Positions 12,801 through 24,800 of a stretch of 64,000 nucleotides of DNA are shown piece by piece (within the stretch, counting starts at the first letter, position 1; every line of letters starts with the position of its first letter). Source of the stretch: Metallyticus violacea (Eukaryota > Arthropoda > Insecta > Mantodea > Metallyticidae); contig CM060833.1 in NCBI GenBank assembly GCA_030762175.1, positions 161,636,001-161,700,000 on the forward strand, written 5' to 3'. The notes beneath the pieces are model-generated. The model was not told the DNA's origin. It saw only the letters and a list, made by a program, of their open reading frames with translations, and ran no database searches. Made by a program: the position numbers and the translations under genes.

Positions 12801-15800
12801 AAAAATCATAGGACCAATTTTTTTTGAGCATACTGTTGATTCTATTACTTAGGTGAACATACTTAGGTGAATATTGTACTTACGAAGCTGTTGACAATGA
12901 AGTGGCAATATAACCTAAACATAGGTATTCATTTTTACACTAAACCCCACTCACTTACACAAAAGTAAGATGCACTTCGGGAGAATCTTTCCCATCTTCA
13001 GTTGCTCACAGAACCGCCATTACTCAAAACGATGGCTGTTCCTGTTCCTGATGTTCCTGTGGTGGCCTCCATTGGTTGAAGAATGAACTCAGCAACTTGC
13101 TTCTTCAACCAACAGAGACCACCACAGGAACATCTGGATGCCCAGCCATCGTTTCGAGTAACGGCGGTTCAGTTAGCAATTGAAGATGGGAGAGATTTAC
13201 CCGAAACGCGTCTTACTTTTGTGTAAGTGAGTAGAGTTTAGTGTAAAAATGAATACCTAAGTTTAGGATATACTTAGGTGAGTTTTTTTGTATCAGAGAT
13301 TTTCACAGTGAAATATAGTATAATATGGCCAATTATTACACATAGGTGAATTCGTTTTTTCAGAGAATTAATTGGCAGGGAGCATGATGATGCATTTTTT
13401 CAACTGGACTCTTCCACTGTTCACACTAACAAATAAAACCATGAGAGCAATCAAAATATTTTTTCACAAGATAGAGTTATAGTAGGGATTTGTGGACCCT
13501 GAATCCCCTGATTTAACAGCCTGCAATTATCATCTCTGGAGTAAATTAAAAAATGATTGCACAAGATGAATCTGCACAACATACAAGAACTCATAAGATA
13601 ATATTTGTCAGGAAATTGTCCAGACTTCTCAAAATGTACAGACATTATGAATAATTTCCTAAAGAGCTGACAAAAATGTGTGGAGAATGAAGGCAAGCTG
13701 TTATTGTAAGGTTGGTTTGTTTAATTGCTTTACCCTCCTGCTAATCATCAAGACCCAGCTGGCTAGCTAACCTGCTAACCAGCGACGCACTTGCCAATAG
13801 GCAAAACACTCTGGGAGAAAACAAAACACATTACATGGTATCTAAATATCTGGTTAATGAAGCTTTAAATTATTAAATTTATAGGAAAGATCCATATAAT
13901 TTACAATGGAAATTGAAAAGAATAGGATCATCCCCTTTTAAGATTTGAAGATTATAAAAAACAATAGAAGATTAGCCTTTGGAATATATAGGAAAAATAC
14001 CCAGAATACAATTACATTAAAAATAATAGTTCTAATCCTAAAACACACCAGCATGCCATTTTCAAAAGTCTCATATATAGATTGGCCAATACTCCACTCA
14101 ATATAAAATTAGTGGATAAAATCATTAAAAAATTTAACAGAATTTAAGATGTCAAAGACACTGGTTCGCTATTACAGATAAAAGATATGCAATTCAAAAA
14201 TTCACATATCATCCTAGTACATTTAATAAATTAAAAATAAAATGTTTATAAAACACAATTTTGGAACCTCAAAATGTCTACAGTATTAAAAATTATTACT
14301 GCAAAGTCCTATACCATTTGACAAGAAGTCCAATATGTATCAAAGAGCATTTCGGAAATATCCATTATAAGCAGATAGAGAAATTAGCAGTAGCAGCTCA
14401 TTTTTGGTCAAAAAGACATGAAATTGATACGAAAACAAAATTATTGAAACACATTTGCAACTATTTAGAACTAACATCGGAATAAATTTACACCATAAAA
14501 AATAAAAACTGCATCATGAACTTCCCGCCATTGATGTTGGATATTCTCAATAAATTTCTCCAGCTGCCTACAGAGTATGCTTCTATCAGTTAGTTCTTCT
14601 GTTTAAGATGAGAGCAAATGTTCCTGAAACTTGTCCAATTACAAACCAAGTATGTGATATATGAGTGTAACTAAGCCAACTCTACATCATATTATATTTT
14701 ACTACTTCACTTTGTTAAGTAAGTGTCAGTCCTGGTGGTGTAGTGGTAACCATATTTGCATTCTAAACCCAAGATCGCAGGTTCAAACCCGACCAGGTTC
14801 GATGGATTTTTTCGGGCGTAAAAATCCTACGTATGGCTTCCTTCTGAAGGGAAGTAAAGCTGTGGGTCCATGTCGTACATTTATGGCACAAAAAAGATCC
14901 TCAAGCCTGAAAGAAGAGGCCTCTGAGCAAAATTTGTCGGTCATGTCACACTCGGAATAGAATGAGACGCTGATGACCTGAGATGTTAAAGAACATCCTT
15001 AAATAAAAGGAATAAAAAAAATAAAAAAAAACTTTGTTATAAATGGTGGACTTTTGTAACAGTGATGTTTAATATACCAAAAAATTTAATTTACTTGAGT
15101 TGAATTTGTAGCACTTCATCACTTATTATTTAAGGAGGAAAACAAGTTTCAAGAGCTAATTGCTCCCATCCTCAGTTCCAGGTCGACTGCCAGCTTTGTT
15201 CTTCATGTTGGTTTAGTTTGTCCCTGGTGGTAGTTGGATGAACTTCTGTATTAGGATGCCACTTAGCAGGATTTTAAAGTTAAAAACGTGGTTTATGTTC
15301 TTCCAGATATAAATGTTTTTCCAGGTTGTAAGTTCTGATTTTCCTGTGATATATTTAAGTAGTTTAGGATTCCCATTAATACTATGCTGTTCCTTCCTGA
15401 TCAGCAGTGGCTTGGCATTTTTGGAAAGAACACCATAGTATTAACAGGAATCCTATCCTTAAAAATCACAGGAAAAGCAGAACTTACAACCTGGAAAAAC
15501 ATTTATATCAGGAAGAACAAAAACGTTTTTAACTTTGAAATCCCGCCAAGTGACATCCTAATACAGAAGTTCATTGAACCACCACCAGAGACAAACCAAA
15601 CCAACATGAAGAACAAAACCAGCAATCAACCAGGAACTGAGGATGGGAACAATTAGCTCTTGAAACTTGTTTTCCTCCTTTGGTAATAAATGATGTAAGT
15701 GTTACAAATTCGACTCTATATTAAATTTGTCACTACTTCACTGTTAATAGCTTCAAGAATGTAAGTTCATTTGCTAAAACGTTTTTCTCTAAAAAAATAT

Positions 15801-18800
15801 AGTACATTATTACAGAAGTATTGTAGTGCTAGGAGACCACTGACTTTGCAGTCAAAGTCTGAGCACCAGAATAAAAGTATCACACACATACATTGTGAAA
15901 TCAATAGCAAAATCTCAAGTTATGTGATTTTTTTTTTTATATAAATGGTATATTTCAATTAAATGCTGTATATTTGAGATTATGTGACATGAATAACTAA
16001 TTTTTCTTACAAGGATCTATAACGCTCTCCAAGACTAATCTTAATTGCACATTATTAATGGTTACCTGTGGTGGCGTTTTTCTCTCATCCGTTCTTCTCT
16101 GTGCTCCCTATGTTCCCTTGCTCTGTGGTGTCCCTTCCTATGTGACACTGACTCACTCTTTCCATGAACCTTAAATGAAAATAAAAGTTATACGTATATA
16201 ACTATGTTTGTGAAAATTACAACACCATGAATGAATAATAGTAAGCATGTGATATTAAAGGAAATGCAAAGCAGGGTATGGCATGCAAATGATTGGAGTG
16301 TTTGTCCAACAGTGCCCTATCTATTGTCACATTAGGCATACATGGAGTGGAAAGCCATGTGGTCAGCATGCAGTAAACTTTTCTTCAAGAATTACTTGAC
16401 ACATTAACATCAAAGGGCATAATATAAGCTAACCACAGAGTTCAAACTGGACCAATTATTGGCCAATTTGAAAGCAGAAAAAGTTGTTCCTATGGGGCAT
16501 GACAGTAATGTGAGTGTGAAAACAGTGGAGTAAAGAACTAACATAAAAAATTGGCAGTAGATTACAAAATGTGATTACACCACCAGATTGCATACATTTC
16601 CCTTGCATGACATTGATGAACTGTTTAGCTTTCACACAAGCGTTAGCAAAGACAACAGATCTGCTTCAACAATTTGATATATCTGCTTCACAGAGAACCT
16701 GCTGCATGCATTCCTTTAGCCTTGAACTGTCAACACATCACGGTATAATTGGGTGTGCAAAATGCATGAGATCTGCTTTTAACTTGGACTACAATTAGGC
16801 CTCATATGCATTAGATGATATCATTTTGAACACTATCACCCAGTGTACTTTTTTCTGTGTCATATCAACAGAATAACATATGTGATGAATTGAGGCATCA
16901 CTATCATACACCAAGAGCAGCCTCTGGTAATGAGTCAACTTGAGAATTCTCACATCGAGTACAAAGCAACCAAAGCATAACAGTCAGTCTTACATTGTGC
17001 ATTATATTACACACAGTAAGGAAGCTCACATACAGTGATGCAAGAGTATGGTCAACAAAGATATCCCTCCTATTCATGGCTGAACTTCGTTGCTTATGAG
17101 AATGGGCAATTCTTAAATCAAATGCATTTTCGTAAGCTACCACTGGCAACCCCTCCCACTCCACTAATTTATGCCAGTCTATTTTGTGGCAGTAATAATG
17201 GGCAAGCCAGGCAAGATACAAGCTATACTAAAAGCTTATTTGACTGGCTTTAATCTCCAATTTAAAAAATATTTTTCCTGTATATAAATATCAGTAGAGT
17301 TACCACAATGACAAAATATTAGTTCAATAATCAATAGCTTCTCAGATATGAAGCAAGAAAGTTTATTTAAATTTAATTTTTTTTAAATAAATAATTTTTT
17401 TATAATTTGTCATAATTACAATTATTTTCTTAGATACTGGACACTTTATATTTGCTTGTATACTGCAATATAGTTTATTATTATAAAATATTAGGGTAGG
17501 CATTTGTTGTCATGGGGACATCTAGTCTATGTTGAATGTATTTTGTTTTATAAACAAGCCATTGTAACCAAATATTCCAATTATGTGCACAAAATCTCAG
17601 ATATAGCAAATTTGTTTTAACTATTTTGTATTTCATGATCAGTATTTCTTTATTTTTATATGTTGTAAATGTAAGTAGGGTTGGCACACTTGACCTTAAA
17701 AAATTGTCACCTGAAGATGTGGTTCGAGCTGTAGCCCTAAACAATGATGGACCCACTGTATGTTACATTGCAAATGTAGTGAATATAGCTAGAAGCACAG
17801 TCCATGATATCACAAAACAGTTTAGAGAGACCCTTGAAAATGCCAGAAGACCAGCTTTGGGTCGTCCAAGAGCTATAAATCAAAATGAAGACAATGTTGA
17901 CAGTTCTTAGGGAGAGCAACCTGCCAGCAATGTAGCCTAGCAATTTGATAACATGCATGGATGCCCAATTTCAGCTAAAAAGTTTAGAAGAAGGTTGAAA
18001 GCAAAAGAAATGATACCAAGTAGACCTGCAATTGTTCCCAGTTTGCTCAGAATGTATCAAGTTGAGCGATTGCATTTTGCAAATGATCTAGCGGTTGGAG
18101 AAATGAGCAGTAGACCTATTTCTTTTCACAAATGAGTCCTGTTTCATCACCTGATAGATATGAAAGATTTTGGAGAAGGAGAGGAGAACGATTTGCATAA
18201 TGTTGCATTTTCGAAAAGCTGCCACTTGGAGGTAGTGGAATGATGATTTGTGAAGGAGTTTCTATAGATGCTCATACTAAGTTAATTTTAGTATAAAACA
18301 GAAGTCTTAACAGCTGATAGGTATACAAATGAATATTTAGGTAATTATGCTGCACCACTGGCCCATTTACAAGCGATAACTTTCTTTTAATGCACAACAA
18401 TGCAAGCCTGTTTATTGTCCACTTGGTCAGAGATTATCTCCAAGAATTGGAAATCTATGTTTCACCATAGCCAGCAAGGAATTCTGACATGAATTCGCTT
18501 GAACACCTGTGGGGCATGCTGGAATGGCGCGTTAGACAGGAATGCACTGTCAGAAACTTTACAGGAATTGAGGCAAATATTTCAAGAATGGGAGCATATT
18601 CCTCAAGAAGCCATTGCTAATCTGATCAAAAGCATGCCATGATGTATAAATACAGTTATTAAAGCCATAGGGGGTGACATCCATTATTAAAATGTCTTTT
18701 TAATGTTTCAAGCACCACAAAATGTACACAGTTAAAACAAAACTTGTCATTGTGTTACAATACTCTGTAACTCTTTTCACCAGAATTAAGTTTTTGTTTA

Positions 18801-21800
18801 AATTGTTGTAATTTAAGGTACTTAATAAATCAATCTTGACAAGAATGATATAGCAATGGGAAATCCACTCTCATATCATTCTTGGCAGATATGTATGAGG
18901 TCTGTTAGAAAAGTATGCGACCTTCTCGTTTTTATTTCGAAAACCTGATTAATTTGAATCAAGTGCACTTGCATGAGCCGACCTTGAACCTTCGTGCGCA
19001 TGCGTGAATTTTTTTCCGCCTGTGGATAGAGCCAGTTGCTGTCGAGCAGTGTTCGAGTGACGTAGTGTGTAGTGCTCTCGTCGGTTTTTCAGTGCAAGTA
19101 AAATGACAGAACGACTGGAGCAGCGCTACTGCATCAGATTTTGCCAGAAACTGAGCGACAGCCAGGTGGAAACCATTCGGAAGATTCAGACGGCTTTCGA
19201 TGACGATTCTATGGGCATTCCAGGTCACCACGACCAAAGAAGGCCTCCAAGTGCGCCGCAACGTCAAAGTGATGCTGACTGCTTTCTTTGTCTCCAGCGG
19301 AATGGTACACCACAAGTATGCACCATGGGGCCAAACAATCACCAAAGAGTACTATAGGGATGTCCTACGTCGCCTGGTGATGCTGTGCGGCGCAAACGAC
19401 CGGAGTTGTGGTCTTAAGGAAATTGGCGACTCCATCACGACAATGCTCCAGCACATTCCTCGCACTTGATTAACATTTTTTGGCGAAAAACCAGACTCCT
19501 CTGGTTCGTCAGGCTCCTTACTCTCCTGATATGGGCCCCCTGCGACTTCTGGCTGTTCCCCAAAGTCGAGAGACCATTGAAAGGAACGCGATTTCAGACA
19601 AGAGAGGACATTATGGCTGCAACGACAGCCGAGCTAAAGTCGATTGCGAAAGAGGTTTTTTCGGAATGCTTTCAACAATGGTCGCACTGCTGGGAGAAGT
19701 GTGTGGAGTCCCAAGGAGACTACTTTGAGGGTGATTAGGTTTCCAATGCTCCAGGTATGCCAGTTTTTTTTTTTTACCAGCTAAAGGTTGGATACTTTTC
19801 TAACAGACCTCATACACGAGTTTCTTAGAAACACACACACACGAATATACATAAATATTGGTACCATTATATAGATAATGTCTTTGCAATAGTAAATGGA
19901 AAGAAGAGGCAATAAAACTACTTATCCTACAAGACAACACAAATTCACAATGGAAACAGAAATCAACAATGTTCTTCACTTTCTGGATATAAAAATGATA
20001 AAACAAGGCAATGCAATGGAATATGGTGTATTCAAAAGAGACACCAATACAAATAATACATAAAAAAAACAACAGCCAAAACCAAAAACAACATAAACTC
20101 GCAATAATCAACAGCTTCACATTCAGATTAAGAAACCTATCAATAAGTAAGAGAGAATACAAATCAGAGTACTAAAAAATTCAGATCTGGTGAACAAGAA
20201 AATGAAAAAAAAAAAAAAAAATAAATAAAAAAAAAAAAATAACAAATATCACTACACTAAAAGACTACAAAGGAGATCATGTGTACAGAAATTCACATTC
20301 CACCCATGGGCACACCAAAAATTTCATAAAGTTGCAAACATTGTTTTGGCTCCAGTAAACAGATGCAATTTAAAAAAAACCTAAAAATCAACACAAGAGA
20401 AAAAATTCTACCAGGAAAACAATCAGAGTAGCAAAGACTGCAATATGAAATATATAGGAAAAATGAAGAGAAGTATTATCCTACAGTTTAAGGAACTGCT
20501 GATGTTGAAGAAGATTAACAGTCTTCGAAACATACCAAAGTAAGTGGAGCAAAATTAGTGAAATTTGAGTGATTCTCATAAAAAATTGCAAAATTGACTT
20601 TCCATTTAAAAGTACCGCAATGCCAATGCTGAGAGTCAAATCCAAGACTCATACATGAATAATATAACTTCATTATTGTGCTATTAGATTCTGTTGACAA
20701 ATAAAAAATCCTAATTAATTATTCAATTAATTGCACAATAATTATCACTACAGTATATAGACATGTTAGTATCTGTCAAGCTTACAACTTGCCTCAAAAG
20801 AGCAACATTAGTACTCCTATTTTTTAAAGCACCTGCTAATTTCAGTTACAATGATGCCAATTATAAATACAAGTGATTACAATATTTGGATTGAATTTAA
20901 TCACTTTAGTTTCTTAATACATATAACATTGAGTTCATGTAATCACTATCATGAACTATACATGATTATTAGAACATTTCTAAACACAATGGCCAATTTT
21001 TCAGCAAAGAAACAAAATTATGCATAATTCAATGCTACCTATTTAGTTAGATTTTTCTTTAGGCCAAAACTTCAGTAATTTACCCTTTAAATACCTTTAG
21101 AAAATGAACTAGATTTAATCCATGAAATATAAGACTTTTGCATTAAATTTTCTCCTGGTGCTTTACTTGAATTTTACTAATTGTTCTGCACATATTTTTC
21201 TACTGCAGTAGTCATTACATATCAGCAATACTTCTGGAAATTTATATCCTAACAGTAATTTGCTGCTAGATATGTTTAATTTACTTCATAGGTAAACTAT
21301 CACATTGTTAAAATACATACATGGTCTCGCCTGCCATCTCTGTCTGAATGTTTCTCTCGTTTGTTGCTGCGTGATGAGGCACTTTTGTGATGATGAATCA
21401 CTGATGCCTGAGGAGGTTTAATGTCCAAGGAATCTGCTGTGTCATCAGCATCTTCTTCATCCTCTGAGAGGCTGAAAGGCAGAAAGATTTTATCAGGATA
21501 TTCTTATTCCTTCCTCCAATTCACCAAAATAAACACTGGAAACTCTTTATATATTAAAATAAAAAGAAATAAGAAGAATAAGAAGTTAGTTCATTCATGT
21601 TCTATCTCAACAGGAAAGCACTCATGAATGCATGTAACTCAACCCCAAGAAAAGAAAATAAGTGGTGTTAAGCAAACATGTAGCAACTGATTCTGAAAGT
21701 AGATGCATATAGTACCTATAATCACATTTTTAAGATCGTTTTTAATACCACCTAATATCACATTTACGATGGGGGAAAATATAAAATGAGTGGTACTGCT

Positions 21801-24800
21801 GTAAGAATAAGAATAAATAAAGAATAAATATATCTAAAAATAAATAGTAAAATCTCACAGTGAACAAAGACTGATAACACTGGGCAACAATGAAAATGTT
21901 TCGGGCTTAAAAATAGTGAATTTACATGTATTTCTATCTGCTGAATTCAAAAATCACCATAAAAATGATAGATTAGCTCTTGTTTTGAAGATAAAGTGAC
22001 ATTTCATTTTTAGAGTGAAGATTTTAAATTTGGGGGAATTTTTTTTGGAAGTTGGCACACCTGTCAAATAACAAAACACAAATGCTCTTCAGCTGTTTGT
22101 AAGTCATAAACATAGATACTGTTGCTGTGACTGTGAATTACATGTAGTTTCTACTCAAATTAATGCAACATTTCTGGTTCGCTAATGCTTTTTTAGTGTA
22201 AAATTTGTAAAAATGCCACGAAAATGTGTAAATATGGTGAATAACTTTTGTTATATTTGTGGTGAAATAACATTTTCCTCACAGAAACGCAATCTGACGT
22301 TCTTCTTCCACCCCTGCATATCAAGCTGGGTTTGATGAAAAACTTTGTCAGAGCTATGAACCGAGAAGGACGGGCCTTTAAGTACATCAGAAAGAAATTT
22401 TCGAAATTAAGTGATGCAAAAGTTAAGGAAGGCATTTTTGTCGGACCACAAATATGAGAACTTTGTAAAGGATCCTGCATTTGACCAAGTTTTGGAGGGG
22501 AAAGAAAAGGAAGCTTGGGAAGCCTTCAAGGGTGTTGTTCATGGATTTTTAGGCAACAAAAGAGATGACAACTACAAGCATTTGGTGACAGTGATCCTGC
22601 AAAAATACCCTAACCTTGGATGCAACATGTCCCTTAAGATCCATTTTCTCCACATCCACCTAGACTTTTTCCCTCCTAGTTGTGGAGCTGTTAGTGATGA
22701 ACATGGGGAGAGATTCCATCAGGACATTTCTGTTATGGAACAAAGATATCAGGGCCTATGGAATGAAGTAATGCTTGCGGATTACTGTTGGTCTTTGTAT
22801 AGGGATTCTGCGGAACTCCATCACAAGAGGCAAGCTAAAAGACGACGAAGTCAATAGGCCACCACATGATTCTCTTCAGACACGACTATCTGCGAAGTAT
22901 TTTTCCAGCAATTTAGAACTCTTAGCATGTAATTACCAGTTAAAAAAAATCAAATGCACTTTCATTGTTGTTAGCATGTATGTAATTAAAATGTATCCTT
23001 TTCTCTCAATCCGTTAATATGTAATACTTCCACCTTGTGTATATCATAGAAACTAGAGCTAATAAAATTTTTTCATTGTCATATTTGTTTTTCTCAACCC
23101 AAAATTAGTAGGAATTGCCTCATGAAGTGCTCGAAACATACAAAAATTATTTTTTTGTTGCCCAGTGTAATTAGTTTCATAAATTTCAAAGTTTCATACA
23201 AAATAAGGCAGATACTCAAAACTACATCAAAATCTTGAAAGAAGTTCAACTTCAGGGAATAGAAAGGCATTAAAATTTAGAAACAAGAATGGAGACAAAA
23301 AGAAGTGTTTAAAAAAATGTCTAATTAAATGTGGTGCATAGCTCTGCATTGCATTTGTTACTTATAATGAAAAATTAAGGTTTCTAGGAACCAGATGAAT
23401 AACTGGCAATAGGTGAATAAGATGGTTGCAGCACTCAACCTACAGCTTATCTCTTTCAACTTCCTACTCCACCCATGTATTGCAAAGAGTATTAAAGTTT
23501 TGCAACTGCCTGCCTTAAATGTAAGTTATGAGATTTATTAAAAGAAGTATTGTCAAATCAGAGCAAAATGCCTCTACTGCTTCGCACTTTGGAAGGACAG
23601 GAGCAGTTGAGAAACAGAGAGGAAGTTCATATCATGCATACTGCAGCTCAGTGGTGATCAAAGTTATTCTTATATCACACCAATTTCAAGCCCAATACAT
23701 ATATTTTCATTCACCATGGAAGATAGTTCAGCAAAGCATTGGCCATAACCAATAAGTTTCAACCTTTCATGAGAGGAAAAGTATTTACTCATATAACAAA
23801 ATAAAACATCAAATGTCTCATTTGCAATAAAATATTAAATCATATTCAAACATTTACTATTTACCATTATTCTTGTGATGCTAACAAATATGATAAATAT
23901 GAAAGAGAGGAAAGGATACTACATATTGTCATATCCAACTCTTTTGCTTTTATAATATTTGATATTGTCTTACAGACAATTTATTTACTTAATTTTACCA
24001 GGAGAATATGCATATCAGTGAACCTGTCAATTAGGTCGGCTATAAGACAGCTTTGCAGATAGGGCATACTCTTAACCCTTCAATGAGGGTGAGAACAAGT
24101 GAACAATTTACAGTGTATTACCTTATCCTCTTCTACAACTGACCTAGCTGAGACACTGAAAGCTAATTAGTTACCATTACAAACGATTTTTATTATATTC
24201 ACTAGTGACAGAAAACAGCACAGACATCAATGAGACCTCCCAACTTGCTATTTTTTTTTTATCAAAGGTATAAATAGTAATCGTGAGGTAATGAAAGAAT
24301 TATTATAATGAAGCGTACTCTATACCAACAGTTTTTTTTAGTAGTGTTTAATGCCCATTTTTACTACTGAGTCACCACAGGCGGTGGACACTGATGATTC
24401 ATGGGATGAAATGATAAATTGGGAAAGGATTTTTTTAAGGAAGGAAGCATTTCAGACCTAAGTTTGGGTACCTCCCCAGCATTTGCCAGTTATGAGGACT
24501 GAGGAAAATCTGGAAAAAACCTCAGTCAGGGAGGACAGTTGGCCACCCATGGCGGTTATACCACCAGTTTGGACATATTTGCAAGGTGATAGTGAGAGTG
24601 AAGCATTTTGTTTTCCATGGGAAAAGCATTGCAAGGTGGGGCAATGACAATGTGTAGGAAATTATGGGAGTGGCCATTAGAAGAATTGAACAATATTAAA
24701 TGAATACAAAATTTGAATTTCTTGTGGATCTCACTGGCCATCTAAACAATCTTGATTCCTCCTTACAAAGCAGAGTTTTTATAACTTTTCCCCTCTTTGA

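Larger units (their letters stand above)
12871..13269. mobile_element. fold-back Penelope-like 3' end insertion
   Basis: Two copies of one Penelope-type tail lie head to head (left copy minus, right copy plus) around a centre near 13090, so most of the insert is a large inverted repeat. Each arm has a hammerhead core. Flanked by a perfect 12-bp duplication, ATACTTAGGTGA, at 12859-12870 and 13270-13281. The plus arm matches the tail after the Penelope endonuclease fragment at 48930-49480. Confidence 0.8.
12342..13720 (+). pseudogene. decayed IS630/Tc1-mariner transposase interrupted by a Penelope fold-back insertion
   Basis: The N-terminal DNA-binding part is readable at 12420-12640 (YEVQRLFQARL, KKPKKQHRVLTKERL, GNSLENSSIKSLHRL). 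The catalytic part follows in broken frames: NNYWSTDKHYF at about 12739, AFFQLDSSTVHT near 13397, and the C-terminal NNFLKS and CVENEGKLLL near 13640-13700. Order and spacing fit one transposase of about 340 residues once 12871-13269 is removed. Multiple stops; not functional. Terminal repeats not found. Confidence 0.65.
15085..15735. mobile_element. large fold-back of two Penelope-like 3' ends
   Basis: Left arm to 15384 and right arm from 15433 are imperfect reverse complements of about 280 bp with a loop of about 48 bp. The plus arm encodes the Penelope C-terminus (TWKNIYIRKNKNVFNFEIPP) followed by its tail and a hammerhead; the left arm is the same on the minus strand. Outer ends approximate; target duplication not resolved. 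Confidence 0.75.

Noticed and set aside
14735..14800. tRNA-like box A and box B sequences
   Set aside because: They sit at the heads of dispersed repeats with target duplications and poor acceptor-stem pairing, so they are SINE promoters rather than tRNA genes. The same applies at 26005, 42105 and 57015.
14972..15000. CTGATGA in the SINE A tail as a hammerhead core
   Set aside because: The stem after it leads to TTAAAGAG, not GAAA, in every copy; no stem III or stem I partner.
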